From contig CM060472.1 of assembly GCA_030544235.1 (NCBI GenBank), positions 17,419,654 through 17,483,653 on the forward strand: a stretch of DNA of 64,000 bases, given 5' to 3'. Of the stretch, positions 24,560 to 37,265 are shown piece after piece. Every line of letters begins with the position of its first letter. The stretch's first letter is position 1. Source of the stretch: Lepturacanthus savala (lineage: Eukaryota; Chordata; Actinopteri; Scombriformes; Trichiuridae). The notes beneath the pieces were generated by a model that saw only the letters and a program-made list of their open reading frames with translations, had not been told where the DNA came from and ran no database searches. The translations under genes and the position numbers were made by a program.

Positions 24560-24944
24560 CAGTCCTAAAAAAAGGACAGAGGCATTAGCAGATTCCTCCC
24601 TCTCTGAGCTGTCTTCACTAACACAACCTTTCTCTTCTCTCCACCTTCATTCTTCTTCCAAGACACGTTTGCCCCATTCTCTCATTTTTTCCAACATTTA
24701 AACTCCTACGTGTTTCCCACTGTTTGCCTCCTCGGGCAAACTCTTTGACCCATCACGTAAACATCACCTCATCATCACCCTGAACCCGCTGCGGTTTCCA
24801 GGATTCACAGGTCACGCTCGCCCATTGATCCACAGGAAGCAGATCGACATCTCTGTGTTTCGCTGCACTTCTCCACAATAACTGGAAGCCAACAAGCTCC
24901 TTATTCAAATGGGAAGCAGGGAGGCAGACTGTATGTGTGTGTGT

Positions 24945-25020
24945 GTGTGGTGGAATGCAACTAATTACATTTACTCACATCATTTAATTTTAAAATCATT
25001 AAGTTACATATTGTTGGAAC
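24945..25020. repeat. Family B copy (fragment)
   Basis: Reads GTGGTGGAATGCAACTAATT, ACATTTACTCACATCATT and AAGTTACAT, matching the end of the family written in the direction ggaatgtaactaagtacatttactcaagtac. Confidence 0.55.
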
Positions 25021-25549
25021 TACACTACATTACATTTAAAATAGCTTTTACAAAGTAAAAAAAAATATTAAACAGACCATTCATAGAAAAGAAGAAAAAG
25101 AAAGAAAAGAAAAAGAAGGAAGATTTAATAAATAAAAAGGCAAATGAATAAATGAAATTGCCTTGGAGAGATGACCCCCCCCATAAAAAAGGAACTAGGT
25201 AACATATATTTTAAATGGGATAACTTTCCTGAAGTTAACTCAGGGTAACAGTACGTCTAATGGAGTAGATACCGTTACCACCTCTGCACTGCAGGAGTGG
25301 TTGTGTGTGTGTGTAATAGGATGCAGAGAGTGGTCCAGGCCTCAGAGAGGGTATGGGTGAGTGTGTGCTGTCCACCACTGCAATCAATTAGAGAGTGATG
25401 GGCTGCATGTTCTAATCAGAGGAGTAAATGTCAGCTCCCACACACACGTACACACACACACCTCCATCTGCATCCATTAATGGAGAAGGAGGCGAAAGAG
25501 CGTGAGAATGTGAGTGAGAGGAAGAGAAAGAGAAGCAGCTGAGAGCAGC

Positions 25550-25680
25550 AATGGACAAAAAATACTTAATAAGTAAAAGTCTTGATTGAAGAAATGTTAC
25601 TTCAGTAAAAGTACAGAAGTATGATCAGCAAAATAGATCAGCAGATAGATTAATCATAAAAGTACGTGACATCACAACAG
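25550..25680. repeat. Family B copy
   Basis: Reads CAATGGACAAAAAATACTTA, AAGTAAAAGTCTTGATTG and TTCAGTAAAAGTACAGAAGT, then ATGATCAGCAAAATAGATCA. Confidence 0.7.
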
Positions 25681-26047
25681 GAAGCATTTCTAGACAGCCT
25701 GTGTCCAGGCAGGCTTTAGCACAGGAGGAGTGGGTGGTCTTGTCCAGCCTGTGTCAGCAGGAACACTAAACACTAAATATTTACACATAGGTTTTTATGA
25801 ACAGGCCCTTTAAACAGGGACTCGTCCCTGAGTCTGAGGGAAGCAGCACAACACAGACAGAGCGGCGGAGGAGGTGCAGCTGTGATACAGATTAGACTCT
25901 TATGTTTTAAACATACCTTTGTAGAGAGAAAGAGAAGAAGAAGACGAAGAAGGTAACAGAAGAAGAGGAGTTAGCTAGCGAAGCCTCTGTATCATATCTA
26001 TCTCAGGTTCTCTCTGCTTCCTCCCTAAACACAGAAGCTGTGAAAGC

Positions 26048-26202
26048 TATTCCTCCGCTACTGTTGCTGCTAACGCTGATGCTGCTGCTAACACTGCCAC
26101 AGCAGTGGCTGTTGCTAACACCGCTGCTGCTGCTGTTGCTGTTCCTGCTGTTAAAACTGCTACTAACACTGCTACTGCTGCTGCTGCTGCTGCTGATGAT
26201 GA
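26048..26202. repeat. Imperfect CTG/CTA trinucleotide array
   Basis: About 50 triplets of the kind CTG, CTA, GTT and AAC, with the purest run (CTG)7 at about 26175-26196. Frames on both strands stay open and give poly-Leu, poly-Ala or poly-Ser, as expected of any triplet repeat, and no flanking homology supports a protein. On the minus-strand transcript it reads CAG-rich. Confidence 0.9.
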
Positions 26203-28129
26203 TCCCGGTGTCTCCAAAGGTTCCAGCATGATTCAAAGTCTGACACTTGTGTACATGTGTAAAACATGTAAACAGCTTCCTCTGCCCTTCCAGTCTCTTC
26301 CTGTCTCTTCCCGTCTCTGCAGCGGGTTTACAGGCCTCTCAGCTCCTCATCCTTCTGAAGAATAATGGACCCTTCACTTCACTTCAGCCTAATTGATGTT
26401 GCATCAGTGAGCTCTGGCTCCGGATTATTCAAACATATTTAACTGGTTCCCAGGCTACAGGCGGAAAAACATCCTGACTGAAAATATGAAGCACACAATA
26501 TATTTAGATACTTCCTCGTTATAAAAAACATATGGTTTGTACAGTCCTTGATGTTATTCACATATTAAGCTGCCAGTGACTATTAGAGACTAACTGACAT
26601 AATGTAAATTACAAACTGGATTATTTAACTATATTTTATGGGAGTTATGTGTGTTTTTATTTCATTTTTAATTGACATCTGCACTTTGTGCTGCTCTGTG
26701 TGCAGTAAAATTCATTAACTGAATGTAAACTTCCACTTGCCTAACAGGGTCGTGACCAATTTCTGAATAATCAATAATTTCCTAATGGACAAAGCAGAAC
26801 AGGGCCTTAGCCAGGATTTCTCAAATACAGAGGTCAACACTCTATATATAATATACCATATACGGGCATACTGAGTCATAATTAGGCTATGTTTAGACAC
26901 ATTATTTACATATTCATTGCATGTCTTTTCACATTTTAGCCTAGATTTACAGTAGGTTCTATATTCTGTTGCATGCACCTGAAGGCTACTTTACTATTTT
27001 TCTTCATTCTCTTAGAATATTACAATTTCTATCATTCCTTCCTTCCTCTTTGCCTGGTCATCCTCTGCCATTCTTGCTGGAATAAATGATAACTGTAATT
27101 GATGCAGCCTCTTACGTTGCATCCTCTGATTTGTTCAAATGTTCTAAAAACAGACCTGCAGCCTGCAGTAACATCACATTGGTGTTTACTTTTGCTTTTA
27201 ACAAGTCAAATATATGATCATCTCTGTCATGTGAGAACATGTTGATGTCATGATAATTAGGTGGCTTCAAGTATTTGCTTTGTGTTAACATTTTTACTTG
27301 CAGAAAAATGTACCTTAAGGGGAAAAATTTAAACCTAATGATACTTAGGGAAAAAAGATGAGCTAAGAATGTTTCAAGGTATAAATAATTCAGTCGGAAA
27401 AGTGCATAAAAATACAAATTATTAATCAACTAAAACCAAACTGATCCAATAATCGACTCTGCCCCCTCATAATGAATCAGTGTTTTTCAGCCCTGTTGGT
27501 TAATAAATGAATGCGTGAATTAATAGCTAATAATTATATTATGTTGAATATCTTCCAGGTCACTGCATATGTGGATGTCGCAGCTCCACAGCACATTCCG
27601 TCATCAGCTGCTGTTTGATTGACAGCCTTGTTTGCGGCTGCTCGGTGGAGGAACATCTGTTTGTGTGATGAGGTTGTGTGGAGGTTGTTGTTAACCAGCA
27701 GCTCTGCTGAACCTGTCACTTCCTCTCCGGCTGATGGGCTTTATTAGAGGAGGGGAAGGAGGCTGCTGTTTACTCCTCCTCGCTCTGCGGCACGCGGCGT
27801 GTGTCAAACCGGATCCGCCATGCATAAGCCTGTTACATTTGTTCAACTGGTTCAGTGTTGGTACAACGGCTTTACTCACTCGGTTGTGATGGAATCAGAT
27901 TTGTTCCTGAGGAGAAGTGTGTGGGAACAAGGGCACACGCTCCGATGCTGAGAGACGGCACAACGCCAGCTCTGGAGGAAAAAAAAATATGGGCGATTGC
28001 TCACTTCTGGAGACTTGCTGCGGCGTCTCAACAATACGCGTGTTTCTGTCGCCCACGAAACAAGACACCACTGAGAGCTGCCACCAGGTCCGAATCAATG
28101 GAATAAAAATATGTTGATTTAGACAAACC
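26203..28129. other. Intron stretch; nothing identified
   Basis: AT-rich from 26480 to 27560. It may include an old transposon near 26720-27000, but I could not place it in a family. A GC- and CpG-richer block lies at 27720-28090 without recognisable coding sequence. Confidence 0.4.
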
Positions 28130-28565
28130 ATGAATTTACAAACATAATCCGATGTGATAATGTTTAGAATTACTCCAGCTTCGTTTTGTGAAATTTAAAC
28201 TTCTGTGGTATTTGATTAAAACTAAATTCAGTTCATTGTATCATGAATTACTCCTTTAAATGCGACAAAAACATGAAAAAGCTAAAAACTGTTGAAGAAA
28301 ATTTAATTGGCGACTTAATATTTCAAACAGTTGTTAACCTGAAAAGTGTCTATAATTATCAAGATTAAATACATAACACTTAAAAATGATTTAAAAAACA
28401 TGGAAAATAAATAATCAACTTGTGCCTATTGTATCAGTTATTGACTGAACATAATTTCATTCAACGTTGTCAGAACCAAAGATTTGTGCAAATAGATTAA
28501 ATTTTTGGTGTTGAACCAACACGTTTATTTTTAGTGATTTTCTCAGTTTACAACTAAAGCTTCTA
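28130..28565 (-). repeat. Family A, copy 4 (minus orientation)
   Basis: Read on the minus strand it contains GTTATGTATTTAATCTTGAT, AATTATAGACACTTTTCAGG, TAACAACTGTTTGAAATATT and TTCTTCAACAGTTTTTAG, in the same order as copies 1 and 3. It can pair with the plus-oriented copy at 14430-14845 in a single transcript. Confidence 0.65.
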
Positions 28566-28605
28566 TTGTTGAATTAACCACAGGGGCAGAGGGGTAGGGG
28601 TGCGT

Positions 28606-28608
28606 GTG

Positions 28609-28642
<34 letters not shown>

Positions 28643-28897
28643 TGTGTTGAGGGGGTGAGATCACAGTGCCAGGTTACACTGGCCCAGAAAAATCCACAAC
28701 ACAAACACTGTGTTGGCAGGAGGATGGAGAGGCAGTGTTATTCCAAAAACTGATTATCTTCCTCTCCTCAGTGCCCCCCTCGCTATCTTTCTCTCTCTAT
28801 ATGTCTCTCTCTCTCTGTCTTTCTCTGTCTCTCGGCCTCCCTCTCTGTGTTGGTCTCTCTGTGTGTGTGTGTCTCAGTCTCTCTCTCTGTCTCTCAA
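28606..28897. repeat. TC- and TG-rich simple repeats
   Basis: (TC)n passes into (TG)n at 28608-28647. After 140 bp of ordinary sequence a second TC-rich tract with TG interruptions covers 28788-28897. Serine- and leucine-rich frames here are repeat artefacts. Confidence 0.9.
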
Positions 28898-29045
28898 TTC
28901 AATTCAATTACCTTTATTGGCATGAACAAATAAAAATGTTGTTCCCAAAGCAATACAATACATAAAATTCATATTACATACATATAGTGGTCTAACAGTC
29001 ACATATTTAAATTCATAATATTGTTATTATTATTATTATTATCTT
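28895..29045. mobile_element. Possible retroelement terminal fragment
   Basis: Contains AATTCAATTCAATTACCTTT, ATTGGCATGAACAAATAAAA and TTGTTCCCAAAGCAATACAA, and ends in an ATT triplet run at 29025-29042. The words about TTTATTGGCATGA followed by TTGTTCCCAAAGCA are common at the end of fish non-LTR elements in my recollection. The orientation and family are not certain. Confidence 0.35.
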
Positions 29046-29250
29046 TCTCTCTCTTTCTCTGTCTCAGTCTTTCTCTCTCTCTTACAGACAAGCTGTTCCC
29101 TTGGCAGCTGATTCCACAATGCAGATCCAAAAGTGAAGAGGGAGGGGTGTTTAGAGGGTCTACGTGTGTGTGTGTGTGTGTGATGGGAGGAGGAGGGATC
29201 GCTAATTCATGAATGCTGTCACATAGAGCTTTACACAAAAAAAAAAACGC

Positions 29251-29395
29251 TGGAGACACCAGATACACCTGAAAACACTGAAAAGACTGGAATACCTAGA
29301 AACCTTGGAAACACTGAAATACCTAGAAACTCTGGAAACCCGGAATACCTAGAAACCCTGCAAACCTAGAATACCTAGAAACCCTGGAAAAACAC
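29251..29395. repeat. Minisatellite, unit about 24 bp
   Basis: Four to five degenerate units with the consensus AATACCTAGAAACCCTGGAA plus a variable few bases. AATACCTAGAAAC occurs at about 29291, 29319, 29344 and 29368. The earliest units are more divergent (ACACTGAAAAGACTGG). Confidence 0.85.
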
Positions 29396-30959
29396 CCGGG
29401 CTCAGATTGTCCACATCTTGTCTGTCCCGACCCATTCTCATGTTTTACCAGTAGGAGGTTCTCTTACAAACAGCGTATGTATATGAGGTTTATAAGGTTT
29501 CAGAAAGGCTCATCAGAACACTCTCACATTATCGTCCAAATGCAGACGCAGCATTAAAATAGCAAAAAAGCAACCAGGTGAAAATATTTGGATTTTGGTA
29601 TAATGAGCCTAATATTGCGGAGAATTATCTTTAAGTTTTTGTCCTGATTTTGGTCAATTTTATCTTGTAAGAACAACGACCAAAATGAAAACTTGAAAAA
29701 AGCCTAAATGAATTACCTATTTATAATTCTAGATGGATCTATTCAATATTGGACCAAATACAAGACATTTTCGTACAATTTTACTATTTAATTTCCTTTA
29801 AATAAGTAAAATGATCTGCCAGTGGAATAAAACAATTTGAGATAATTCTTCCTAACAGTGGACTAATATATTTTCTCTTGTTGGAGTGGATGGTTTTGCT
29901 TTAAGGAGGCAGATCCTCAGTCTTACTCCCTAACAGGAGTCAGATGTGTCCGGGAGCCTATGGGCAGGAAACAAACACATCATCACCTTAATGGGGTAAA
30001 TGTGAGATGAGATATTTCCATTGGACAGTGGTGGTGAAGCCGAGGCCTCAGAGGAGATCAGACCTGTTTCCATGGCAGAGGTAGAGCGACGGGCCTCATT
30101 TCAGCAGAATGTTCCTTCTCTTTCTGTCTTCCACCAACAGAGAATTTCTTCTTCTATCTGTCTCCTCCGAGCCTCAGTGAACATGCTCGCTAAGAGCCTC
30201 CTCTGAGCCCTAATGCACCAGCAATCAGATTAAGGCCGTCCATGTAAGCCTTGAATTACTCACGTTATGACTTGATTGGCCAATAATTTGATTGGAGTCA
30301 CATCTCTACTTCCCCTGATGCTTCAGACCCTCCCCCCCATGCCTGAGGCAACAACAGGAAGGCTGGCTGTCAGATTTGAAGGCGGGGTTTAACGTTTCCA
30401 TGGGGACCACTGAAGCTTCTTACCGTAAATCAGATGCAACGTTATAATAATTCTCCTGCGGCGGCGTTGGTGTTTCTACATAATCAGACTCACTGTGAAA
30501 CACCAGAGCTGATAAGCGGACGGATATGGGCGGACAGCCGTATTTTATCAGGATTAATCTCCTTCCATATTAAAAAGATATAAACGCATCATGAGAAATA
30601 TTAGATTGGCAACAGAAGCATTATCCATCACCAGAGGACAGCCTCAGCTGTTCCCAGTTGTTCTCCGGAGGCTTCTCTCCTCACTCAGATAAAACAACCT
30701 GCTGCTTCCTGTGTCACACTGAGGTCGACTGCTTTCCCGCATATGCTGCCACTCTCATTTCCAGCTTTTGGAGTCATTCTCTGCTTCCTATTGGTTCAAA
30801 TCAAGCAGCAGAAAGTCCAGACAGGAAGTGATGTGCTGCAGTGAACAAAAGCTTTACAGGATTTTAACTGAATCAGTGAATCAAAGCCTTACATTACACA
30901 GTCAGCTCGTCACAGCTGCTTCTCCTTCTCACTTACATGCTGCTATGGAACCATATAAC

Positions 30960-31268
30960 AAGTGACGTGCACAGACATTTTGAAGGGCAAGGGTGAAAAA
31001 GAAAAAAAAGGGCACAAAAAGGGCATCTTCGCTACTGAAGAAGACACTTAATTATGTTTTATATGTTATAGAAATGGCTAATTTAAGATGCTTTTAAGCT
31101 CCTAAGAGGGCACATCAGCACACATTTTGATTCTAAGAGGGCACTTTAACATGTTTTTTAGCTCACAAGAAGGCACTTTAGCACATGTTTTGGCTCCAAG
31201 AGGGCACTTTAGCATGTGCTTTTCAACAATTGGGCCAGAAGAGACCCCAAGGCCTCTGCATGCCACTG
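30960..31268. mobile_element. hAT-like MITE (309 bp) containing a tandem array
   Basis: The left end reads AAGTGACGTGCACAGACATT. The right end read as reverse complement is CAGTGGCATGCAGAGGCC. The two ends agree over about 12 of 15 positions. The flanking 8-mers are CATATAAC (30952-30959) and CATACGAC (31269-31276), equal at six positions and differing by two transitions, as expected for an old hAT target-site duplication. No transposase is encoded. The middle carries the 31-32 bp array listed separately. Family wording such as GTGCACAGACATTTTG is known to me from fish repeats. Confidence 0.7.
31104..31228. repeat. 31-32 bp tandem array inside the MITE
   Basis: Four units begin with AAGAGGGCAC (AAGAAGGCAC in the third) at 31104, 31135, 31167 and 31198, spaced 31, 32 and 31 bp. 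The consensus continues TTTAGCACATGTTTTNGCTC. The array lies wholly within the transposon at 30960-31268. Confidence 0.9.
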
Positions 31269-31925
31269 CATACGACATATACATCTGTGGTCTCAGAGGC
31301 TGAGACTGAAGAGGGCAAAGGGTTTTCTGTTCCATGTGTGGGAAAACAGAGGAAGAAGTGAATGTGTCAGAAGAAACTACCATCCTGAGCAGGAGGAAGG
31401 AAGAGGCTTCATCTGATGGACGACGTAGATATGAGTCTCCAGCCTGAGGTGATTCTGTTTGACTGCTCACTTCAAAATTAATCTCTGCTCTGTAATTAGC
31501 TCAGGAGACGTTCAGGATCTATGTCACCTACGGAGCAGAGGGAGGAAGCGGCTGGACGCTCTTCCACTGAGCCGTGGGTCTGATGTAATCATACCCGCTG
31601 CCTTTTTCTGTCTCCTCCATTTGCAGTGGCGTGAACTTTCCTCAGCTGCCACACAACCAGCTGCTGTGAATCACACACACACACACACCTGGCAGCAGAC
31701 CGGCTGAACGAGCCGCGGACACGTCACTGGCAGCTTTGAAGACGCCGTCGGGCGGTAAAGGTCGCCACCTTGATCGTGGCGCGATAACACGAGGACAACA
31801 GCACCAAGATAATGCAAAGATAAAACCTGAGATGGATAAAACCTGAGAAGATAACCTCACAACACAGGAGAAACACTCGGGTGGCATGATGACCAAAACT
31901 GAGATAACAAGGAAAACAGGATATC

Positions 31926-31930
31926 ATAAA

Positions 31931-31998
<68 letters not shown>
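31926..31998. repeat. (CA)n(GA)n(GACA)n compound microsatellite
   Basis: CA units are followed by about 18 GA units and then GACA/CACA units. Confidence 0.95.
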
Positions 31999-32183
31999 CA
32001 CAGAGACACAGAGAGACATATATATGAATATAAAGATATGAGATGAGCCAGAGCTCCTCCTGTGTATCTCATCAGAGCAGAAAGGTCAGAGATGTATAAA
32101 GAATAACAGGATAATATGTAAGAGGAGGAGAGAAGAGGAGAGGAGATCTAGCTCTTGCACAGCCCTGTCCACTGCCCTGTCTT

Positions 32184-32238
32184 GCACACACACACACGCA
32201 TGCATGCACGCACGCACGCACACACGCACACACGCACC
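32184..32238. repeat. Interrupted (CA)n / (GCAC) microsatellite
   Basis: CA units with GCATGCATGCACGCACGCAC in the middle. Confidence 0.93.
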
Positions 32239-34303
32239 CTCTTGTGGCAGCAGAGTCAATGAGATGAAGAAGATGAGGATGAAGAGGACCTTCTTTTCCT
32301 CATTAAACAGGATGAGGGACAGTGCTGGTGTCATAGAGATGATCCCTGATCTGCTCCTCATCCTCACTGACCACTGAAGCCACTGCAAATGGAAACAGTC
32401 AGTGTGATTTAAAATGGCAGAGGAGGAGGAGGAGTCATTAGAAGTAGAAGTGTGGCTGATGGTGTGAAGTCAGCTGCTGCTACAGAAGGAGAAACAGAGA
32501 TTTGGCTGCAATTAAAGATCATTTTCATCATGGATTAATCTTAATTTTGTTCTTAATTAATTGTTTTATTTTCTCTTATTTCTACCTAAATGATCATGTT
32601 AGCTTCATCATGACGTCAGTACTTATACTTTAATAACGTATTTCAGATACTCTCCTTCAGTACCTGCAGCAGCAACGTGAGTGTTCGGCCCAGGGTCCAA
32701 CTTTAAATATGATGTACAGTATGCAGAAAGATTCAGAGTGATGGAGGTGTGACCTCACACATGTGCAGCTCGGTGTGAGCTTAAAGTTTGACTGATGGAC
32801 TTCTACTTCTGCAAGGTTGGAGAAACATTAATCATATTAGACGTTCCACAGGATCTAATACATTAAAGCTCCTGTGTTTTAAAATAGTCACATTGCATAA
32901 ATAGATGTGTGTGTTAAAGATTAAACCAGCGGCTCCTGACTGTTTCAGATGGAAACATTCACTTTGTTCCTGTAAAAACGTTGAAAGTCAACATTTCCGA
33001 TTTTTCATTGTGTTCGGCAGATCTGTTTCTTCTTCTTTCCTACCTGAAGTTTCACTTCAGCACAGACACTGACGACAGCATGCTGCTGATGTACTGACTG
33101 CTCATATTAATAATAGCAAACTTATGTAATATATCAATCACAGCCTAATGTTCTGATAAAACTTTCTGTAAATACTTCTGTACTTTTACTTTAGTGGAGA
33201 AACGGCAGCAGAAACAGTTTTTTAACCACTGACCAACGTTTTTTAGATTGTGGGCCGTTTTGCTTCTATAACGTGTTTCCTGTCAGAAAAGAAACAGTTT
33301 TTTGTTTATTGTAATAAAATATTTAAAGTTTCCTTCGTTTCAGCATCTCTGATACAAACTTTACTCTGCGATTGCTGATATACACTGAAAGTTTGTTCAT
33401 ATTTCATTTACAGCCTGATTTATGCAACATTTCATTAATAAAAACAGGGAGACCATAGATTTCTGATTGTTAGGGATTAAAAAGAAAAGAAACAGATCAA
33501 ACCTTTGGCTCTAATATTTTAACAACATGAAACCAGAATGTTGAACATGTTTCATCCAGTGTTCACATTTTTGTTCTGGAAATGTTTGATAATTAGCTCA
33601 TATTTACTGAGATTCCATTATTCCTTTGTACTACTACTGGCTACTGGATTAGAAATCTCATTCATTGGTTATGTGTCACCAGGTGATTTCCTGTGTTTTT
33701 ATGCAAAAGAAAATAAAAAGTAAAAAAAGAAAAAGTTTCCCTTTTTTCTACCATTTTACCTTACGTAGGATTTAAATGCAGGTCTTTTACTTGTAATGAA
33801 GTATATTTTGTAGTATTGATATTTTTACTTGTAAATGATGCAAGTAATTCTTCCACCACATATTCATAATTATTTCTGTATGAATTTAGAGAACAACAAG
33901 GAGTGAAATATTCATTGCTGCTGCATTTATACATTTAGTCAAACTCTATCAGTGCAAACACAGAGATACACTCTGAAAAATCTCTGCTACAATCTAATTA
34001 TCCACTTTTCTTTTTTTAGATAAACTCAATATGTATGTGTGTCGCTGTTATTATTGTCTTTCATTTGTCATTTGAAGTCCTCGCCTCTGCTGCTCTGCAC
34101 CAGCAAACCAAGTGTTTTCCATTTAATCACAGTAGTTTGTGTCTCGTTTCAAAGTGCTAAAGGGGAAAAGACCTCTTTCTATTTCTCAGATTCAAGCAGC
34201 AAGGGAACTGACAAAAAAAAAAAGCTTCATGAGACCCATCAGGTGAAATTACAGAATTACTGTTCTCTGAGGACAAGAAGCTGCCCGGAGTGATTCTGAC
34301 ACA

Positions 34304-34304
<1 letters not shown>

Positions 34305-34377
<73 letters not shown>
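34305..34377. repeat. (CA)36 microsatellite
   Basis: Perfect CA array of 73 bp, followed seven bases later by a family-B copy. Confidence 0.98.
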
Positions 34378-34381
<4 letters not shown>

Positions 34382-34383
34382 CA

Positions 34384-34560
34384 GGGATGGACAGTAATCA
34401 GAACCTCTACTGCAGTAAAACTAGAAATACTGTCATAATACTCAATAACTAGTAAAAGTGCTGAATTCAAAATGTCACTTCAGTAAAAGTACAGACGTAT
34501 TTTCAGTATAATGCACTTAAAGTATCACAAGTAAAAGTAGTCATTCTACAGAGTGCTATT
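34384..34560. repeat. Family B, best-preserved copy
   Basis: Reads GGGATGGACAGTAATCAGAA, GCAGTAAAACTAGAAATACT, GTAAAAGTGCTGAATTCAAA, TTCAGTAAAAGTACAGACG, then AAGTATCACAAGTAAAAGTA and GTCATTCTACAGAG. This gives the clearest internal order for the family. Confidence 0.75.
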
Positions 34561-36168
34561 TTGCAGTGATAGCCTATACTATGAGGGGCTGCAGGAGTTG
34601 GCACTGAGGAATCTAATCCCAGAGTTAATTGGTATGACTAATGAAGACAAATTGAAATGGGTCAGCTGAATTAGGCTGGAGGACAGGTGACGATAAAACA
34701 AACAAACAAAAAAAAATACATGGAAACACTTTTAGGAGACGGACAGGAGGCAACTCTGTGAAAATGAGGTTCACGTCTGTTTAGTTAAACACACAATATG
34801 TCATCTGCTCAAAGTCTCATTCAAAACAACCAGAGAAGACGGCGTCTTCTTCAGTCTGCAGTCAGGTCTCTGGAGGATTCAGGAGGTTTTTATCCTCAGA
34901 GAAAAAAACAAAAACTGAGCTCTGATTCAAACCAGTAAAAACTCAGAATAAACAGTCTCAAGTTAAAACGGTTTCTTATGCCAAATCAAGATGAATGACC
35001 TAAATAAAACCTAACTTATCAGGCAAAAGAAGATAATTCAAGATAATTCTAATCTATGTTGCACCAAATACAACATAAGTTCACCTGATGTCAGTTTTTG
35101 CATCATAAAAACATGATTAAAACTGGATCAAACCCTGACGCTGCACAGGAGGATATTAACAGGCAGCCTGAGTCTGCCCCCTTATAAATGCCTCTAAGTT
35201 TCCAAATTGTTGGAAACATCATTTTTAGACATTTTAATAATTATTGCAGCAAGGGAACTCATACTAGACACACTGTCGCTGCACTGTTGATTTTCCAGTA
35301 ATCACATCTGCTCCAGGTGAGACAGTGAATGCAGAGCCTCACCTGGTCGTGTGTGTGTGTGTGTATGTGTGTGTGTGTACGTGAGAGTGTGGCAGCCTGG
35401 TCCTTTGAACATCGTCTCTGTGGACTAATTGAGCCGGATCAATTCACAGAGACAGCGAGCAGGTTGGCACAGTTGCCACATCAAAGAGATTCTAATAACT
35501 GCACAGTGTGGCCATTACCCAGCCTGAAAACACATTTATGTTGGCTTCAAAGCAGCCATTCAACATACAGAGAATTCAGGCCTTCACTGGTCTGTTTTCA
35601 AGCCAACCATTTAGACACACAAGGCCATTTCACACGCAGAACACAAGCTATTCAACAGACTTAAACGCAGCCACTTCAAACTCTGTTTTAATTACATTCT
35701 TCTATTACTGCTGAAGTGGAAACCAAATGAAAACAGCATCATTTTTAAGAAGAAATTGCAAAACTGTCTAAATGATTTTTCTCTGCAGCAGTTCATCATA
35801 TCTGAAGCAGTATACATCTGCAACAGTTCTACACGTCTGCAGCAGAGGTTTTACACTGATGTGATTGTACCAATCATCTCTTTCAACAGTCCATTAAGCA
35901 AATCAAGTATCTTAATCAAAAAAGTGTAACAATGCTTTTCACAAAGACAAATATTCACGGTTAAGTGAGGGTGGCAGAGCTCCAACAGCGAGGACAACAT
36001 CAAAACCCTGCCCACTCAGAGAGGCGATATGATTGGATGGTTTTATTGTCACTCATTTTCTATTGTTATAACAACACGAGCTCAACCCTCTCAACATTAA
36101 CAGAGGCCTTTTGAGTTTAAAAGAAGCTCTTATTCTACCTAGTGACTGGAGGAGTGCTGATTGGCCGA

Positions 36169-36173
<5 letters not shown>
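34561..36173. other. Intron stretch; nothing identified
   Basis: A GT-rich run lies at 35349-35380. Between 34960 and 35120 are words also found at 2210-2350 and 29600-29860 (aagataattc, accaaat-acaa), which may mark another old dispersed family, too divergent for me to define. The 111-codon frame at 35329-35664 has no domain I recognise. Confidence 0.4.
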
Positions 36174-36216
<43 letters not shown>

Positions 36217-36222
36217 ACACAC
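36174..36222. repeat. (CA)n microsatellite
   Basis: CA array with one TA interruption near 36212. Confidence 0.95.
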
Positions 36223-36254
36223 TCCTACACTATATATACATATACATACATATC

Positions 36255-36350
36255 AGATAAATGTAGTGGAGATAAGTATACAGTAGTAGCACATGGACCT
36301 TAGCCTGTACCTAAGTACAGTACTTGAGGAAATGTACTTAATTACTTTTC
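36255..36350. repeat. Family B copy
   Basis: Reads AATGTAGTGGAGATAAGTAT, ACCTAAGTACAGTACTTGAG and GAAATGTACTTAATTACTTT, then TCACCATTC. Confidence 0.65.
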
Positions 36351-36700
36351 ACCATTCATCATTCAGCAACATAAACTCTCTTGTTTTGTCTACAACTATT
36401 TCACTCTCAGTTTTCTCCACTCTTCCCTTTATCTGTTTCAGCCCTCCCTAATTTCTCCTCCTCTCTCTCTCTTTCTATCTTTCTCTCAGCTCGGCACGGC
36501 TCCACGCTGCTTGGTGAAATAATTTACCGCACGCGGTGCTGCTGCTGATGATTGAAGCATAATTAGAGGCAGAGACAGCGGAAGCCGGCGGAGGCTTCAG
36601 GAGCTGCCGGAGCCGCCGGAGCTCGTCAGATGGTTCATCTCATTCTCACCACCGGCTGTGTCCTTCAAAACTAGCACTACTGCAGGAGGAGCAGGGAGGG

Positions 36701-36785
36701 ATCCTTCACACTACTACAGAGTACTGTTGAATACTACAGACTACTAGAGACTACTACAGAGTACTTCATTTCACTGCAGACTTCT
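36701..36785. repeat. Short tandem repeat of ACTACAGAGTACT
   Basis: Four or five imperfect units of 13-23 bp made of ACTACTACAGAGTACT and ACTACTAGAG. It resembles the CTACTACAGTACT array at 49257-49400. Confidence 0.75.
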
Positions 36786-37169
36786 GCACTGATACAAAGT
36801 AAACCTGATTAAATCACACATAAAGCAGCTCTGAACAGGTGAGGGTGGAGTCAGAGCGATGACAGAAGCAGCTGAGTATAATCAGCTACCAATACACTTC
36901 AAGTTTCAAAGTAAAAATACTTGTTTTGCAGTAAATCCAGCCGTGACTAATATATTAAATACTTTAATTAATACTGATGCATCAGCAGCATTTAATAGAA
37001 TGAGATTCATAAACTTCTTTGTTGTGGTCTGGTAGGAAAGTAGAAAAACACCAACTTCTGATCCTTCTGGAAGAATTTGTCAGCTGTTGGTTATAAACTG
37101 GCAAAACAACTCAGACATCTGCAACATGACAAAATCATCCCCTTAACTTAGTAATATTTACTAACTACA

Positions 37170-37265
37170 GCTGTCAGATAACAGTAGTGGAGTAGAAACA
37201 GAAATACTCAAGTCATGTGCAAAATTCTACTCAAGTACACAGCCTAAGTAAAGATACTTAGTTAC
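37170..37265. repeat. Family B copy
   Basis: Reads GATAACAGTAGTGGAGTAGA, AACAGAAATACTCAAGTCAT, CTACTCAAGTACACAGCC and TACTTAGTTACTGG. Confidence 0.65.

Larger units (their letters stand above)
31269..34304. other. Intron stretch with two simple repeats
   Basis: Apart from the arrays at 31926-31986 and 32184-32238 and family-B wording at about 33166-33200 and 33775-33860 (ends in AATTCTTCCACCAC), I see nothing recognisable. AT-rich after 32500. Confidence 0.45.

Noticed and set aside
26003..26236. Poly-Ser, poly-Ala and poly-Leu frames
   Set aside because: They arise from the imperfect CTG triplet array and have no flanking protein similarity.
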